In this document: piece after piece, positions 34,190-43,225 of the stretch
Numbering within the stretch: position 1 is the stretch's first letter
Layout: every line of letters begins with the position of its first letter
Assembly: GCF_001623075.1 (NCBI RefSeq)
Contig: NZ_LMCF01000026.1
Span: 1-64,000 of the forward strand
DNA: 64,000 bases
Origin: Pseudovibrio sp. Ad37
GTDB taxonomy: Bacteria > Pseudomonadota > Alphaproteobacteria > Rhizobiales > Stappiaceae
Direction: 5' to 3'
The notes under the pieces: generated by a model
Database searches by the model: none
What the model was told of the DNA's origin: nothing
The model's input: the letters and a program-made list of their open reading frames with translations, nothing else
Translations under genes and position numbers: made by a program

Positions 34190-34971
34190 GACAAGCGATC
34201 CACTCACTCACAATGCTGCTGACGGTCCTCTTGCTGGCACTTATCTCTGGTGCACCAGTTTTGGCTGAAAAGCTCGTGTCTGCCATCTCATCCTCTCACG
34301 TGGCCATCACCTCCAACTTTACCGGAACGCAGATCCTCGTTTACGGAGAGATCGCCAGAGACGCAGAAACCGTTTCCAGAACCGGCAATCAGGATGTGGT
34401 CGTGGTTGTGGAAGGTCCGCTGGAGCGCGTCACTACATGGCGCAAGGACCGTATCGTCGGCCTCTGGATCAACGCCACCTCGCAAACCTACATTGCAGTC
34501 CCAAGCTTCTACGCCGTCCACGCAACCGATGACCTGCGCAACATCGCATCAGAAGACTGGCTCAAGCAGTACCGCATCGGCTTGGAACACCTGCCGCTCG
34601 CAGCCTTGGGCACCCGTGCGCCAGCGTTGGAGCGCAATGCGTTCAAGGCAGCGTTCCTGCGCTCCCGTGTCCAGCACGGCCTTTATTCTCAGATGTCCAA
34701 GTCCATCAACTTCCTGAGCCCAACCCTGTTCTCCACCACGGTGGACCTGCCAGCCACCATCCCGACGGGCGACTACAAGGTTACGACCTTCCTCTTTAGT
34801 GGAGGCGTGCTGCTGGACCAGCAGGAGCAAGTGCTGACCGTGGCGAAAACAGGCTTCGAGCAGGTGACGTTCAACCTGTCACGGCAACATCCGGCAGTCT
34901 ACGGCACACTGGCCATCATTCTGGCCCTGTTCACCGGTTGGCTCGCAGGCGTGATCTTCAAGAAAGATTAG
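34186..34971 (+). CDS. TIGR02186 family periplasmic/membrane protein
   Basis: 261 residues with a cleavable signal peptide (MLLTVLLLALISGAPVLA), a beta-rich periplasmic part (SSHVAITSNFTGTQILVYGEI, then VVVVEGPLERVTTWRKDRIVGLW and VPSFYAVHATDDL) and a C-terminal transmembrane helix (YGTLAIILALFTGWLAGVIF) with KKD tail. This combination is the TIGR02186 family, routinely next to TSUP transporters in alphaproteobacteria. It is probably an accessory subunit of the TSUP exporter, but no activity is known. Confidence 0.85.
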   Translation: MRQAIHSLTMLLTVLLLALISGAPVLAEKLVSAISSSHVAITSNFTGTQILVYGEIARDAETVSRTGNQDVVVVVEGPLERVTTWRKDRIVGLWINATSQTYIAVPSFYAVHATDDLRNIASEDWLKQYRIGLEHLPLAALGTRAPALERNAFKAAFLRSRVQHGLYSQMSKSINFLSPTLFSTTVDLPATIPTGDYKVTTFLFSGGVLLDQQEQVLTVAKTGFEQVTFNLSRQHPAVYGTLAIILALFTGWLAGVIFKKD

Positions 34972-35001
34972 GAAGTAAAGTTCTGACGTACAGATAAAAG
35001 A

Positions 35002-35031
35002 AAAGGCCCTCAACTCAGAAGGGCCTTTTTT
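35002..35031. terminator. Rho-independent terminator, two-way
   Basis: AAAGGCCCT and AGGGCCTTT around CAACTCAGA, followed by TTTTTT on the plus strand and preceded by AAAAG, so it serves both the TIGR02186 gene and PdeM. Confidence 0.87.
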
Positions 35032-35032
35032 G

Positions 35033-35776
35033 CTATTCGCTTAAGAGCTTAGAGGCTGTGAATGGGAACAATCGCCCGTTGCCCAGCATGAACACTGAGA
35101 ACCGCTTCTCGGTAAACACATCAGAAAAAGCTCTGTCCATCACATTCAGGCCACCTGTCAGCGCACCAAAGGCTGGCAACACAAGGCGGTTGCCGTTGGT
35201 TGCAAAGCAGGCTCTGCGAATGGTACGGCCCATGCGGCGCACTTTGGCGGCTGGGTGCAAGTGCCCGCAAATCTCGCCGCGCTCGGCCTCTTCATTCGGC
35301 TCATGCCGGAAACTGAGGGATTTGATGGAGAGCTCTTGATAGCGCTCACCGCAAATGTGCCGGGCAATCTCAGGGTCGTGGTTGCCGGTGATCCAGATCC
35401 ACTCCCGTCCCAGCTGCATGGTTGCCAGCATGGCGAGATAGGCCGCAGGCATGCGCTCGGAGCTTTCGCAGTCATGGAAGCTGTCACCAAGGCAAATCAC
35501 GCGGCGCGGATCGAACAGATCGATCAGGGCGGAGAGCTTTTCCAGTGTGGCAGCTGTATCATAAGGAGGCAGCATCAGGCCCTTGCTCTTGGCAATGCTG
35601 GCTGCTTTTTCCAGATGGAGATCGGAAACCACAAGGGTCCGCTCTTCTGGCCACCACAGGGCTCCACTGTCGTGAAGGCCAACAAGTTCTCTTGCGAGAG
35701 ACAAGTCGTGGCATACAGGAATAGGTTGACGATAACTCAGTTCTACTCGTGGCTGCAACTGACTGTTAAGTCTCAC
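35033..35776 (-). CDS. pdeM: Ligase-associated DNA damage response endonuclease PdeM
   Basis: Calcineurin-like metallophosphoesterase of 247 residues. Metal-binding motifs are all present: SDLHLEK, LGDSFHD, TGNHDP and GHLHPA. PdeM is a manganese-dependent nuclease of the LigD/LigB-linked DNA repair cassette. Its start overlaps the stop of the helicase by 4 bases, so the pair is co-translated. The ATP-dependent ligase and exonuclease that usually complete the cassette are not in this window. Confidence 0.92.
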   Translation of the reverse strand: MRLNSQLQPRVELSYRQPIPVCHDLSLARELVGLHDSGALWWPEERTLVVSDLHLEKAASIAKSKGLMLPPYDTAATLEKLSALIDLFDPRRVICLGDSFHDCESSERMPAAYLAMLATMQLGREWIWITGNHDPEIARHICGERYQELSIKSLSFRHEPNEEAERGEICGHLHPAAKVRRMGRTIRRACFATNGNRLVLPAFGALTGGLNVMDRAFSDVFTEKRFSVFMLGNGRLFPFTASKLLSE

Positions 35777-38301
35777 AATTGGGCCTCCAGTAATAAATCA
35801 TCTGCTGCGTCCGCCAGCAGTTCTTCTGTCGCACTTCCAAAGATAGGCTCTTTCCCAATTTCAAGAAGAACCGGGATAGCCAAAGGAGAAACGCGACTTA
35901 AAGCACTATGCGTGATTCTTTTGTCGATACGAGAAAGAAAGTGACCTAAACGAGAGATATCCAGAAGTCCTGTAGCGGCATCCGTCCAGGTTGCTTGTAA
36001 AATCAGGTGATCGGGCTCGTGTTCGTGCAGTACGTTATAAATAAGATCCGTATTTATAGTTATCTGCCGCCCGGTTTTCTCTTTGCCAGGGTGCCGTCGT
36101 TCTACGAGACCTGAGATCATAGCGCAATTTCTAAAGGTTCGTTTCATCAAACTACTTTCAGCAAGCCACGCTTCAAGGTCATCACCAAGCATATCTTCTT
36201 CAAATAGGTCATCCAGCGTCAAACGCCCGCTTTTTATGGCAGCGCCCAAATCTGTCAGCCCCCACAGGGCCAGTGAATACTCAGTTGCCACAAACCCCAG
36301 AGGATGCAGGCCAGCGCGCTCAAGACGGCGTGTCAGTAGCATTCCCAGCGTTTGGTGAGCCAATCTGCCTTCAAACGGGTAGCACACAAGGTAGTGCTTA
36401 TCGTTTCGCGGAAAGGTCTCTACCAGAAGACGTTCATAATCTGGTAACTGTGATTTCTCTTTTTGTAATTCCAACCATTCACGAACCTGACCTGGCAAAG
36501 AAGACCAACTGTTAGGATCAGAAGCAAAGTTGCGTACGCCTTCAGCAAGATAGGTGCTGAGCGGAAACTTGCCGCCCTGATAACTCGGGATCTTCGGGTC
36601 TTGCGAAGCACTGCGGGACACATAGGCCTCGCTCTCCTTAAGGCCTTCAAACTTCAACACCTGACCGGCAAACACAAAAGTATCGCCTACAGCAAGCTGC
36701 TCAATAAACCACTCTTCAATCTCTCCCAGCATCTTGCCGCCAAACCCAAGAGGCCGTTTGCTGTTGGCCCCCCGTGGTTTCACCTGCCGTACTTTGAGCG
36801 TTGCTGCATCTAAAATCGTGCCGGAGTTGAGGCGATATTGCTGGGCAAACTGCGGGTGGGATACCCGAAACAAACCCTCTTTGGTTGGGCGCAACTTGGC
36901 GTATCTGTCATAGGCTTTCAGGGCATAGCCACCAGTTGCCACAAACTCTACAGCCTTCACAAACAGATCATAATCCAGATGCCTGTAGGATTGACTGCTG
37001 ATCACCTCTTCGTAAAGCTGCTCGGGTTCAAACGGCGCAGCACAGGCAACGCACATAATGTGCTGGGCCAAAACATCCAGTCCTCCTTCGCGAAGAGGAG
37101 GGGTGTCTTGCTCACCTGCTTCAGAGGCTTCCAGGGCTGCCTGACATTCCAACACCTCAAACCGGTTGGAGGGTACTAAAATGGCCTTGGAGGCTTCATT
37201 CATGCGGTGATTGGCGCGCCCGATGCGCTGTGCCAGTCGGCTTGCTCCTTTAGGAGCGCCCACATTGATCACCAGATCGATATCACCCCAGTCAATGCCC
37301 AGATCCAGCGAGGAGGTGCAAACCACGGCTTTAAGCTGGCCCGCGGCCATATGCGCTTCCACTTTGCGGCGCTGGCCTACATCCAGCGAGCCATGGTGAA
37401 GCGCAATGGGCAGAGTGTCCTCATTGATACGCCAAAGCTCCTGAAACAGCCGCTCCGCCTGCGAGCGCGTGTTTACAAACACCAGTGTGGTGGTGTGGGC
37501 TTTAATTTCCTCATAGATCTCCGGCAGGGCGTAGATGCAGGAATGACCAGACCACGGTAGCCTTTCCCGCGTCTCCAAAATGCTGATATGAGGCTTGGCC
37601 CCACCTTTGGCTTGCACAATTTCAGCATGGTGAACTTGTTGCGACAAAGGTTGTTCTACCAGATAGGCACGCAGATCATCAGGGTGCGCAATGGTGGCTG
37701 AAAGCCCGATACAGCGCAGGTTAGGCGCCAGCTTGCGCAAGCGGGTCAGAGCCAGAGCGAGCAGATCCCCGCGCTTGGAGGTCACCAACTCGTGCAACTC
37801 ATCCAAAATGACATAATGCAGATCAGCAAACAGCCGCTCGGCGTTCTTGTCAGAAAGCAGAAGCGAGATCTGTTCCGGCGTGGTCAGCAAAATGTCTGGT
37901 GGAAGACGTTTCTGCCGCTGCTTCTTGTGGCTGGGCGTATCTCCGGAACGGGTCTCCAGCTTGATGGAAAGCCCCATCTCCTCAATTGGCACCTCAAGGT
38001 TCTGGTGAATATCCGTCGCCAGCGCTTTAAGGGGAGACATGTAAAGCGTGTGCAGACCGCCCGTCCCTGCAGCCTTCGCTTCTCCGGCCTTGCGCTTGTC
38101 CGCTTCTCGTTTGTGATGCAGGTCCACCAGTGACGGCAAAAAGCCCGCCAGTGTTTTACCGCCACCAGTCGGAGCGATCAGAAGGGCAGAATTGCCAGCG
38201 GTCACCTTGTCAAACAGCTCCAGCTGGTGGGCACGCGGTGCCCAACCACGGCTGCCAAACCAGTTGTTAAAGACTGAGGGAAGGTGAGAGGTGTCTGTCA
38301 T
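35773..38301 (-). CDS. Ligase-associated DNA damage response DEXH-box helicase (Lhr-like)
   Basis: Superfamily 2 helicase of 842 residues of the Lhr-core family. Motif I is APTGGGKTLAG, motif Ia TLYMSPLKALA, motif II DELHELV, motif III GLSATIAHPDDL, motif VI RLAQRIGRANHRM. The C-terminal half holds the Lhr winged-helix region and DUF4239-like insertions typical of this subgroup. Start taken at ATG 38301 (MTDTSHLPSVF); the longer frame to 38436 has a hydrophobic non-conserved leader. Expected to work with PdeM and a nearby ligase/exonuclease in repair of DNA breaks. Confidence 0.92.
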   Translation of the reverse strand: MTDTSHLPSVFNNWFGSRGWAPRAHQLELFDKVTAGNSALLIAPTGGGKTLAGFLPSLVDLHHKREADKRKAGEAKAAGTGGLHTLYMSPLKALATDIHQNLEVPIEEMGLSIKLETRSGDTPSHKKQRQKRLPPDILLTTPEQISLLLSDKNAERLFADLHYVILDELHELVTSKRGDLLALALTRLRKLAPNLRCIGLSATIAHPDDLRAYLVEQPLSQQVHHAEIVQAKGGAKPHISILETRERLPWSGHSCIYALPEIYEEIKAHTTTLVFVNTRSQAERLFQELWRINEDTLPIALHHGSLDVGQRRKVEAHMAAGQLKAVVCTSSLDLGIDWGDIDLVINVGAPKGASRLAQRIGRANHRMNEASKAILVPSNRFEVLECQAALEASEAGEQDTPPLREGGLDVLAQHIMCVACAAPFEPEQLYEEVISSQSYRHLDYDLFVKAVEFVATGGYALKAYDRYAKLRPTKEGLFRVSHPQFAQQYRLNSGTILDAATLKVRQVKPRGANSKRPLGFGGKMLGEIEEWFIEQLAVGDTFVFAGQVLKFEGLKESEAYVSRSASQDPKIPSYQGGKFPLSTYLAEGVRNFASDPNSWSSLPGQVREWLELQKEKSQLPDYERLLVETFPRNDKHYLVCYPFEGRLAHQTLGMLLTRRLERAGLHPLGFVATEYSLALWGLTDLGAAIKSGRLTLDDLFEEDMLGDDLEAWLAESSLMKRTFRNCAMISGLVERRHPGKEKTGRQITINTDLIYNVLHEHEPDHLILQATWTDAATGLLDISRLGHFLSRIDKRITHSALSRVSPLAIPVLLEIGKEPIFGSATEELLADAADDLLLEAQL

Positions 38302-38651
38302 AAACGACGAAAAGGTCCGATCCTGAAAACAGTTGAGCGCACTTTGCCACCAATGATCACATGTGCCAATCAGAAACGGGGCAAACCAAGAACATTTTAG
38401 CAAAGAGGAGAAGGGAGGGGGATAAAGCGATCTCACTCAACCCATTGGTGTCAAACCATGAGATTTATTCTGTGAGGTGGTCGGGATATCGGCACAAAAA
38501 GCGGAAAATACCCATGAAATTTGTTTCCTTCTGAAAAAAGGACTGGCAAACTGAGCCCTATCCACGGCATATAAGGGAAAACGGGCTCCAGCAGCCTTAC
38601 CTTCGTGAAAAATGCTGGCACATCAATAAGCTGGGAAAAGGGGCAGTCACT

Positions 38652-39044
38652 ATGAGTGTTCAGGACGAAACAGAACTAATGCTCTCCGAGTTGTTTGATA
38701 GCTATGCAGATGCCTATGAGGATTATGACGCCGGGCTGATTGCAGATTGCTTTGCGTTTCCCTGTGTCATCTGGCAGCTGGAAGAAGGCCATGTCTTCAA
38801 CGACAAGGCTGAGCTTTGCGAGAACATCGAAGCACTCTTGGAAGTGCATCGCGAGCATTATGTAACCTCTTCCATCTACGAAGTGGTGTCCTCTCACATC
38901 TCCGGCTCCACCGCGAGCGTCAGCCTGGACTGGCAGCAGGAAGATGACGAAGGCGAAGCAGTCTTCGATTTCACTTGCCACTACCTGCTTATCAACATTG
39001 AAGGCCGGTGGAAGATCGCAAGCATTGTGAACGAGCCTGCCTGA
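38652..39044 (+). CDS. NTF2-like/SnoaL-type protein
   Basis: 130 residues of cone-shaped NTF2-like fold: LFDSYADAYEDYDAGLIADCFAFP at the start, a short acidic mid region, and the closing strand FTCHYLLINIEGRWKIASIVNEP, the usual end of this fold. No catalytic residues stand out. Starts at ATG 38652 after a GGGGCAG stretch. Alone between convergent helicase and the DsbA-like gene; role unknown. Confidence 0.8.
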   Translation: MSVQDETELMLSELFDSYADAYEDYDAGLIADCFAFPCVIWQLEEGHVFNDKAELCENIEALLEVHREHYVTSSIYEVVSSHISGSTASVSLDWQQEDDEGEAVFDFTCHYLLINIEGRWKIASIVNEPA

Positions 39045-39071
39045 TTGAACTCGGCTCAGCAATGAAGAATG

Positions 39072-39104
39072 AAGCTCCCGACTGCGAAGTTTGGGGGCTT
39101 TTTT
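39072..39104 (+). terminator. Rho-independent terminator
   Basis: AAGCTCCC (39072-39079) and GGGGGCTT (39093-39100) with one G-T pair, followed by TTTT. Confidence 0.75.
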
Positions 39105-39106
39105 GT

Positions 39107-39157
39107 AACCAACGCACAAAAAACGCCTTTAACGCAAACCAACGCACATAAGAACGC
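39107..39157. repeat. Helically phased AACGC pentamers
   Basis: AACGC occurs at 39111, 39122, 39131, 39141 and 39153, spaced 11, 9, 10 and 12 bases. The 12-mer AACCAACGCACA occurs twice (39107 and 39137). It lies about 190 bases before the DsbA-like gene, in an otherwise gene-free 300-base gap. Confidence 0.7.
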
Positions 39158-39344
39158 AAAGCTGGTTTCTGATGTGTATCCGACTCCAATGTGACCGGTT
39201 TTCAGATAAACAGCCGTAAAAACAAAACTCTACAGCTGCTCATACGGTCTGCGCGTTTTTGTGAACGCCAGCACAGGGCTTTCTCATTGAAATCGGTCTG
39301 TTTTTGCAACAGGATAGGCTGAGTGTTTACATTGGGGAACAATC

Positions 39345-39968
39345 ATGACTGCACAGATCGATTACTTCTATACGCACCTTTCACCATGGGCGTATCTGGG
39401 CCATCAGGAATTTCTGCGCATCGCGGAAAACTATGATGTCACAGTAACCTTTCGGCCAGTCAATCTCGCTGTCTTATTCCCGCTGACAGGCGGCCTGCCT
39501 CTGGGCAAACGCCATCCGGCCCGCCAGAAGTATCGTTTTATTGAGCTCCAGCGCTGGGCAGAAAAGCGCGGCGTTTCAATGAACTACAAGCCAGCCTATT
39601 TCCCGACGGACATCGCACTGGCAGATTCCATCGCAATTCGTCTGCAGGAGCAGGGCGGTCCGGTTGGCACTTATTCCCAGAAAGTCTTTGAAGCTGTCTG
39701 GCAAAAAGACCTCAACGCAGCCGATGAAAATGTCCTGACAGCCATCTTGAATGAGCTCGGTCTGGACGCGGATAACCTCATCGCAGCTGGAAAGTCTGAT
39801 GAGATGCTGGAAGCTTACACTGTCAACTCCCGCATGGCTGAAACGGCAAATGCGGTCGGTTCACCAACCTATCTGCTCAACTCCGAACCATTTTGGGGAC
39901 AAGACCGCCTCGATCTTCTGGAAGATGCGTTGAAAAGTGGCCGCAGCCCTTATCAAAGCCTCGAGTAG
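39345..39968 (+). CDS. 2-hydroxychromene-2-carboxylate isomerase/DsbA-family protein
   Basis: Thioredoxin-fold, kappa-GST-like protein of 207 residues. It has the N-terminal DYFYTHLSPWAYLG with the conserved serine in place of the DsbA cysteine, RPVNLAVLFPLTGG in the middle and the cis-proline region VGSPTYLLNSEPFWGQDRLDLLEDAL near the end, as in HCCA isomerase (NahD-like). No other aromatic degradation genes are near, so general glutathione-dependent isomerase or transferase activity is as likely. Confidence 0.88.
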   Translation: MTAQIDYFYTHLSPWAYLGHQEFLRIAENYDVTVTFRPVNLAVLFPLTGGLPLGKRHPARQKYRFIELQRWAEKRGVSMNYKPAYFPTDIALADSIAIRLQEQGGPVGTYSQKVFEAVWQKDLNAADENVLTAILNELGLDADNLIAAGKSDEMLEAYTVNSRMAETANAVGSPTYLLNSEPFWGQDRLDLLEDALKSGRSPYQSLE

Positions 39969-40111
39969 TCCCCATTTCACGCCTATGTCTGATCAGATGG
40001 TCAAGGCGCTCTGATTGCTGCTAAACTGAAAGCCATATCTGCCAGCAGGTATGGCGCTGCAATCTCCAACCGCTTTAAGTCATTGATTTGAAACAGAGAT
40101 GGGAAGAAATC

Positions 40112-40636
40112 GTGAAACAGTCTTATCTGGCCAGTGGAATTCTCGCGGTCATCTTTGCGATGAGCGGACAAGGCGCATTTGCTCAAACTGAGCAGGATGT
40201 GCCCGTTCGCTTTGAAATGCAGCAGACGGATAAAGGGCTGGTTCGCCTCGATACCCGCACGGGGATAGTCTCACTCTGCGCCACCAAGGCCGAAAAACTC
40301 GTCTGCCAGCCTTCCCTTGACGGCATCATGGTCTACGAGGACGAAATCACCCGTCTGGAAGCAGAAAACAACAAGATGCGTCAAGAACTTAGACGCATCT
40401 CCGAAGCACTTGCTACCCTGACCGAAGACGCCAGCATCGCCGCCATCAAACCCGAAGCAGGCCTCGACCTCTCCATCGCCAAACAACAGGAAGAAGGCTG
40501 GTTCGGCGATGAAGAAGAACAAAAACTGGAAGAAGCACTGGAGTTTACCGAAAACGCCATGCGCCGTTTCTTCTCTGTTGCCGAAGAAATGAAAGACGAT
40601 TTCCAGAAGGGCGAAAACGAACAGCCAGCGCAGTAA
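40112..40636 (+). CDS. Hypothetical secreted protein with coiled coil
   Basis: 174 residues with a Sec-type signal peptide (YLASGILAVIFAMSGQGAFAQ, cleavage after AFA), a small beta part containing two Cys (VSLCATKAEKLVCQP) that may form a disulfide, a coiled-coil helix (DEITRLEAENNKMRQELRRI) and an acidic helical tail. No family recognised. GTG 40112 is chosen: it is preceded by GGGAAG at normal spacing, whereas a TTG at 40088 would put 8 charged residues before the signal peptide. Confidence 0.75.
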   Translation: MKQSYLASGILAVIFAMSGQGAFAQTEQDVPVRFEMQQTDKGLVRLDTRTGIVSLCATKAEKLVCQPSLDGIMVYEDEITRLEAENNKMRQELRRISEALATLTEDASIAAIKPEAGLDLSIAKQQEEGWFGDEEEQKLEEALEFTENAMRRFFSVAEEMKDDFQKGENEQPAQ

Positions 40637-40652
40637 CAAGCGGGCATAAAAA

Positions 40653-40676
40653 AACCGCCTTCAAAGGAAGGCGGTT
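40653..40676. terminator. Rho-independent terminator, best for the minus strand
   Basis: AACCGCCTTC-AAAG-GAAGGCGGTT, 10-bp stem. On the minus strand it is followed by a run of T after the thioesterase gene; on the plus strand it closes the secreted-protein gene. Confidence 0.85.
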
Positions 40677-40698
40677 CTTAACGCGTTGATCGCAAAGC

Positions 40699-41568
40699 TT
40701 ACTGTGTTTGTAAGGCCACCAGTGCTGTGCGGAAATCTGCAGTCAGAGGGACAGTCTTACGGCTGTTCAGATCCATGCTGATAGACACCTGATCACACAC
40801 CGCCGCCAAACGCTTGGTGCGAGATTCAAACAGATGATGGCGGATTGTGAAGGTGTTTTCCTGAACGCTGGTCAGCGTAGAAATCACCAGACCCATATCC
40901 CCCAGCTTCAGCGGGCTGATCCAGGAAAGCTTCTGCTCCAGCGCAACCCGGCCATATTCATTCTCATCCAACCACGCCGTGTTCATCGGAGTCCGCTCCC
41001 ACACATGCGCTGCTGCATCAGAGAAGCAGGCAAGTGCAAATGCGTCTTCAGCTTTCTGTTCAGCATTCAGATTCCGTGGCAGAACTGTTGAGCGGCCAGT
41101 AATCTGCGCACCGCTCTTGAGCAAATCATCAATGGTTGGTTTGCCAGAGAACGGGCTTGGAGAGATGCCACGTGGAACCGCTGGCTTGGAGATATTCTCC
41201 TCAACATCTTTGAAGCGCGCCCGCAACTGCTTTGCAGAACTAGGATTTGGCGTATAGCCATCAATCGCAGTTGCGCAGATCTCCCCGGTGGAGCCTTCAA
41301 TCATTTCATGCACAACAGAGAGCATGTGCGGCCCGTCAAAGGCCACATAAGACTTCACGGTAATCAGGGATGCAGCAACCAGCTCTGCATGGTAACGCAC
41401 GTGTCGAACACGCCGCGCACCAACCAGTGCTTCGCTAAATCCGGTCATCATTCTGAATTGACGGTCAGCTTCTTCAAATTTGGAGAAGTAAAACTGCACG
41501 TTCAAATGGTCGTTCTCGTCGCATTCCCATGTATTCACAAACGAGAGAAGTGTTTCTAAGCTTGCCAT
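40699..41568 (-). CDS. Thioesterase-family protein (double hotdog)
   Basis: 289 residues that look like two hotdog-fold halves: N-half with WECDENDHLNVQFYFSKFEEADRQF (4-hydroxybenzoyl-CoA thioesterase-type active-site motif D-x-x-x-H-x-N) and C-half with HVWERTPMNTAWLDENEYGRVALEQKLSW. It would hydrolyse an acyl-CoA of unknown chain type. Start ATG 41568 (MASLETLL); the longer frame to 41619 has no family similarity. Follows the alpha/beta hydrolase gene on the same strand. Confidence 0.82.
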   Translation of the reverse strand: MASLETLLSFVNTWECDENDHLNVQFYFSKFEEADRQFRMMTGFSEALVGARRVRHVRYHAELVAASLITVKSYVAFDGPHMLSVVHEMIEGSTGEICATAIDGYTPNPSSAKQLRARFKDVEENISKPAVPRGISPSPFSGKPTIDDLLKSGAQITGRSTVLPRNLNAEQKAEDAFALACFSDAAAHVWERTPMNTAWLDENEYGRVALEQKLSWISPLKLGDMGLVISTLTSVQENTFTIRHHLFESRTKRLAAVCDQVSISMDLNSRKTVPLTADFRTALVALQTQ

Positions 41569-41637
41569 ATCCAACCCTTTGTGCAGCCTCGGTCCATAAG
41601 CGCTACTGCGATAACCCACTAATTATTAATAATTAGG

Positions 41638-42603
41638 TCAGGTCGAACCGAATTTCGTCCGAAAAAAACTATCTATCCTTTGGGTGCTCAGCTTGGCAAG
41701 AGCAAGATCAAAACTTTGAAAAACATGACATCCATGGGGATAAACCTCAAGTGAAGTCTCCACTTCAGCAGATTTCAACCTGGACGCGAGAAAACAAGTA
41801 TCATCCAGTAGTGGATCTTCTGTACCTACACTTAGCAGTGTTGGTGGCAATCCTTCCAGCCGGGCATACAAAGGAGAAACAGCTGGATCTTCCGCGTTTT
41901 CCTCTCCAAGCAGAAAATGCCTCCTGAACATCTGAAGGTCACGAGTTGTTGGAAAAAGCACTTCTTTACCCCAGAGGCGGGCAGATGGCGTAAGGCCGAT
42001 GTCATACCAACCTGATAACAAAACCAACGCCTTAAAGGGGATCATCCCATGCTTGTCACGCAGGCGCAGGGCGGTCGTCAGGGCCAATGTCGCACCCGCA
42101 CTTTCCCCGGTCAGAGCAAAGGCATCCCAGCCATACTGACTTGCACCTTCATTCAGGATCCAATGACAAGCCGCCTCACAATCATCAGGCCCTTGCGGAA
42201 AAGGATGTTCCGGAGCAAGGCGATATTCAACTGAAACTACGTCAAGCCCAGTGTTATTCGCCATACTCTCCAGATAAGGATCCTGAAAGGAAGCTGAGCC
42301 GAAAACAAAGCCTCCACCATGAAAATGAATTATCACACCTTTTGATGAGTTTTTATCAGCTTTGAAGAGCCGTAGGGGAATAGAACCATGCTGCCCTTCA
42401 ATCTCCAGATCCTCAGCCTGCTCTGAATAGGTGGGGATAGGAAATGCACCAAGCCCCTGTAACCGACGTTCACGGGTGACAGTTGGGGGGAAACTCCATG
42501 GATCAGGAAGCGCGCGCAGCTGCTCCGTCATTTCCTTGTTAAATTCCTTTGCTTCAGCGACGGCCTCTTGACTTATCGACAGAGGAGCGAAATTCTCGGA
42601 CAT
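41638..42603 (-). CDS. Alpha/beta hydrolase, hormone-sensitive-lipase (HSL) family esterase
   Basis: 321-residue carboxylesterase. Oxyanion-hole motif HFHGGGFVFGS, nucleophile elbow ALTGESAGATLA, catalytic Asp in GTEDPLLDD and His in YPHGCHVFQSFD, the complete HSL (family IV) set. Start ATG 42603 (MSENFAPLS) has GGAG 8 bases upstream; a longer frame to 42690 is unlikely. About 70 bases separate its stop from the thioesterase start, and both run on the minus strand, so they may be co-transcribed. Substrate unknown; a small acyl ester is likely. Confidence 0.88.
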   Translation of the reverse strand: MSENFAPLSISQEAVAEAKEFNKEMTEQLRALPDPWSFPPTVTRERRLQGLGAFPIPTYSEQAEDLEIEGQHGSIPLRLFKADKNSSKGVIIHFHGGGFVFGSASFQDPYLESMANNTGLDVVSVEYRLAPEHPFPQGPDDCEAACHWILNEGASQYGWDAFALTGESAGATLALTTALRLRDKHGMIPFKALVLLSGWYDIGLTPSARLWGKEVLFPTTRDLQMFRRHFLLGEENAEDPAVSPLYARLEGLPPTLLSVGTEDPLLDDTCFLASRLKSAEVETSLEVYPHGCHVFQSFDLALAKLSTQRIDSFFRTKFGST

Positions 42604-42729
42604 GTAGTTTCTCCGGAAGCGACAATAAGATGTTGCCAATATGTTTGTTATAGAAGTTGTCGCGCAATCTCGCGTCAATGACAACGACACGATCTTAATT
42701 AACGAATAATAAGGGGATGGATTTCCAGC

Positions 42730-43212
42730 ATGTCGGGTTGGTCAAAAACGAAGAACAGCTGTGAAGTCTGGACCATTGATAGTGGTCAGACACAGCTTTC
42801 TCAGTCCATGGGACGACTAGTGTTCATGACGGAGGGGTTGGGCTTTTATGAAGTTACCAAAGAGATCCGGGAATGGGCTAAGTCGCTCCAATTAAAAGAT
42901 GGATTGCTCACATTATTCGTTCGCCACACTTCGGCCTCTGTCACCATACAGGAAAATGCTGATCCGACTGTTTTGCAGGACCTGCAAAAGGCCCTGACAA
43001 ATCTCGCGCCTGAAAATGGTGGGTGGCTCCATTCCTATGAAGGCCCGGACGATATGCCTGCGCACATCAAAACCATGCTCACAGGAGTATCTCTGCAAAT
43101 ACCGGTGGTCGACGGGGAGTTGGATTTGGGGACCTGGCAGGGGATCTATCTGATCGAACATAGAAGAGCGTCGCATCGACGCTCCATGACCCTGCATTAT
43201 CTTGGTTCCTGA
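42730..43212 (+). CDS. YjbQ family protein (UPF0047)
   Basis: 160 residues with the core RHTSASVTIQENADPTVLQDL and the closing LGTWQGIYLIEHR, the YjbQ family signature. Members show secondary thiamine-phosphate synthase activity when over-expressed, but the true role is not known. The start at 42730 is the first ATG; an internal start at ATG 42808 (MGRLVFMTE) would also give a family-sized protein. Divergent from the esterase. Confidence 0.88.
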   Translation: MSGWSKTKNSCEVWTIDSGQTQLSQSMGRLVFMTEGLGFYEVTKEIREWAKSLQLKDGLLTLFVRHTSASVTIQENADPTVLQDLQKALTNLAPENGGWLHSYEGPDDMPAHIKTMLTGVSLQIPVVDGELDLGTWQGIYLIEHRRASHRRSMTLHYLGS

Positions 43213-43225
43213 CTACTGACAGCAT

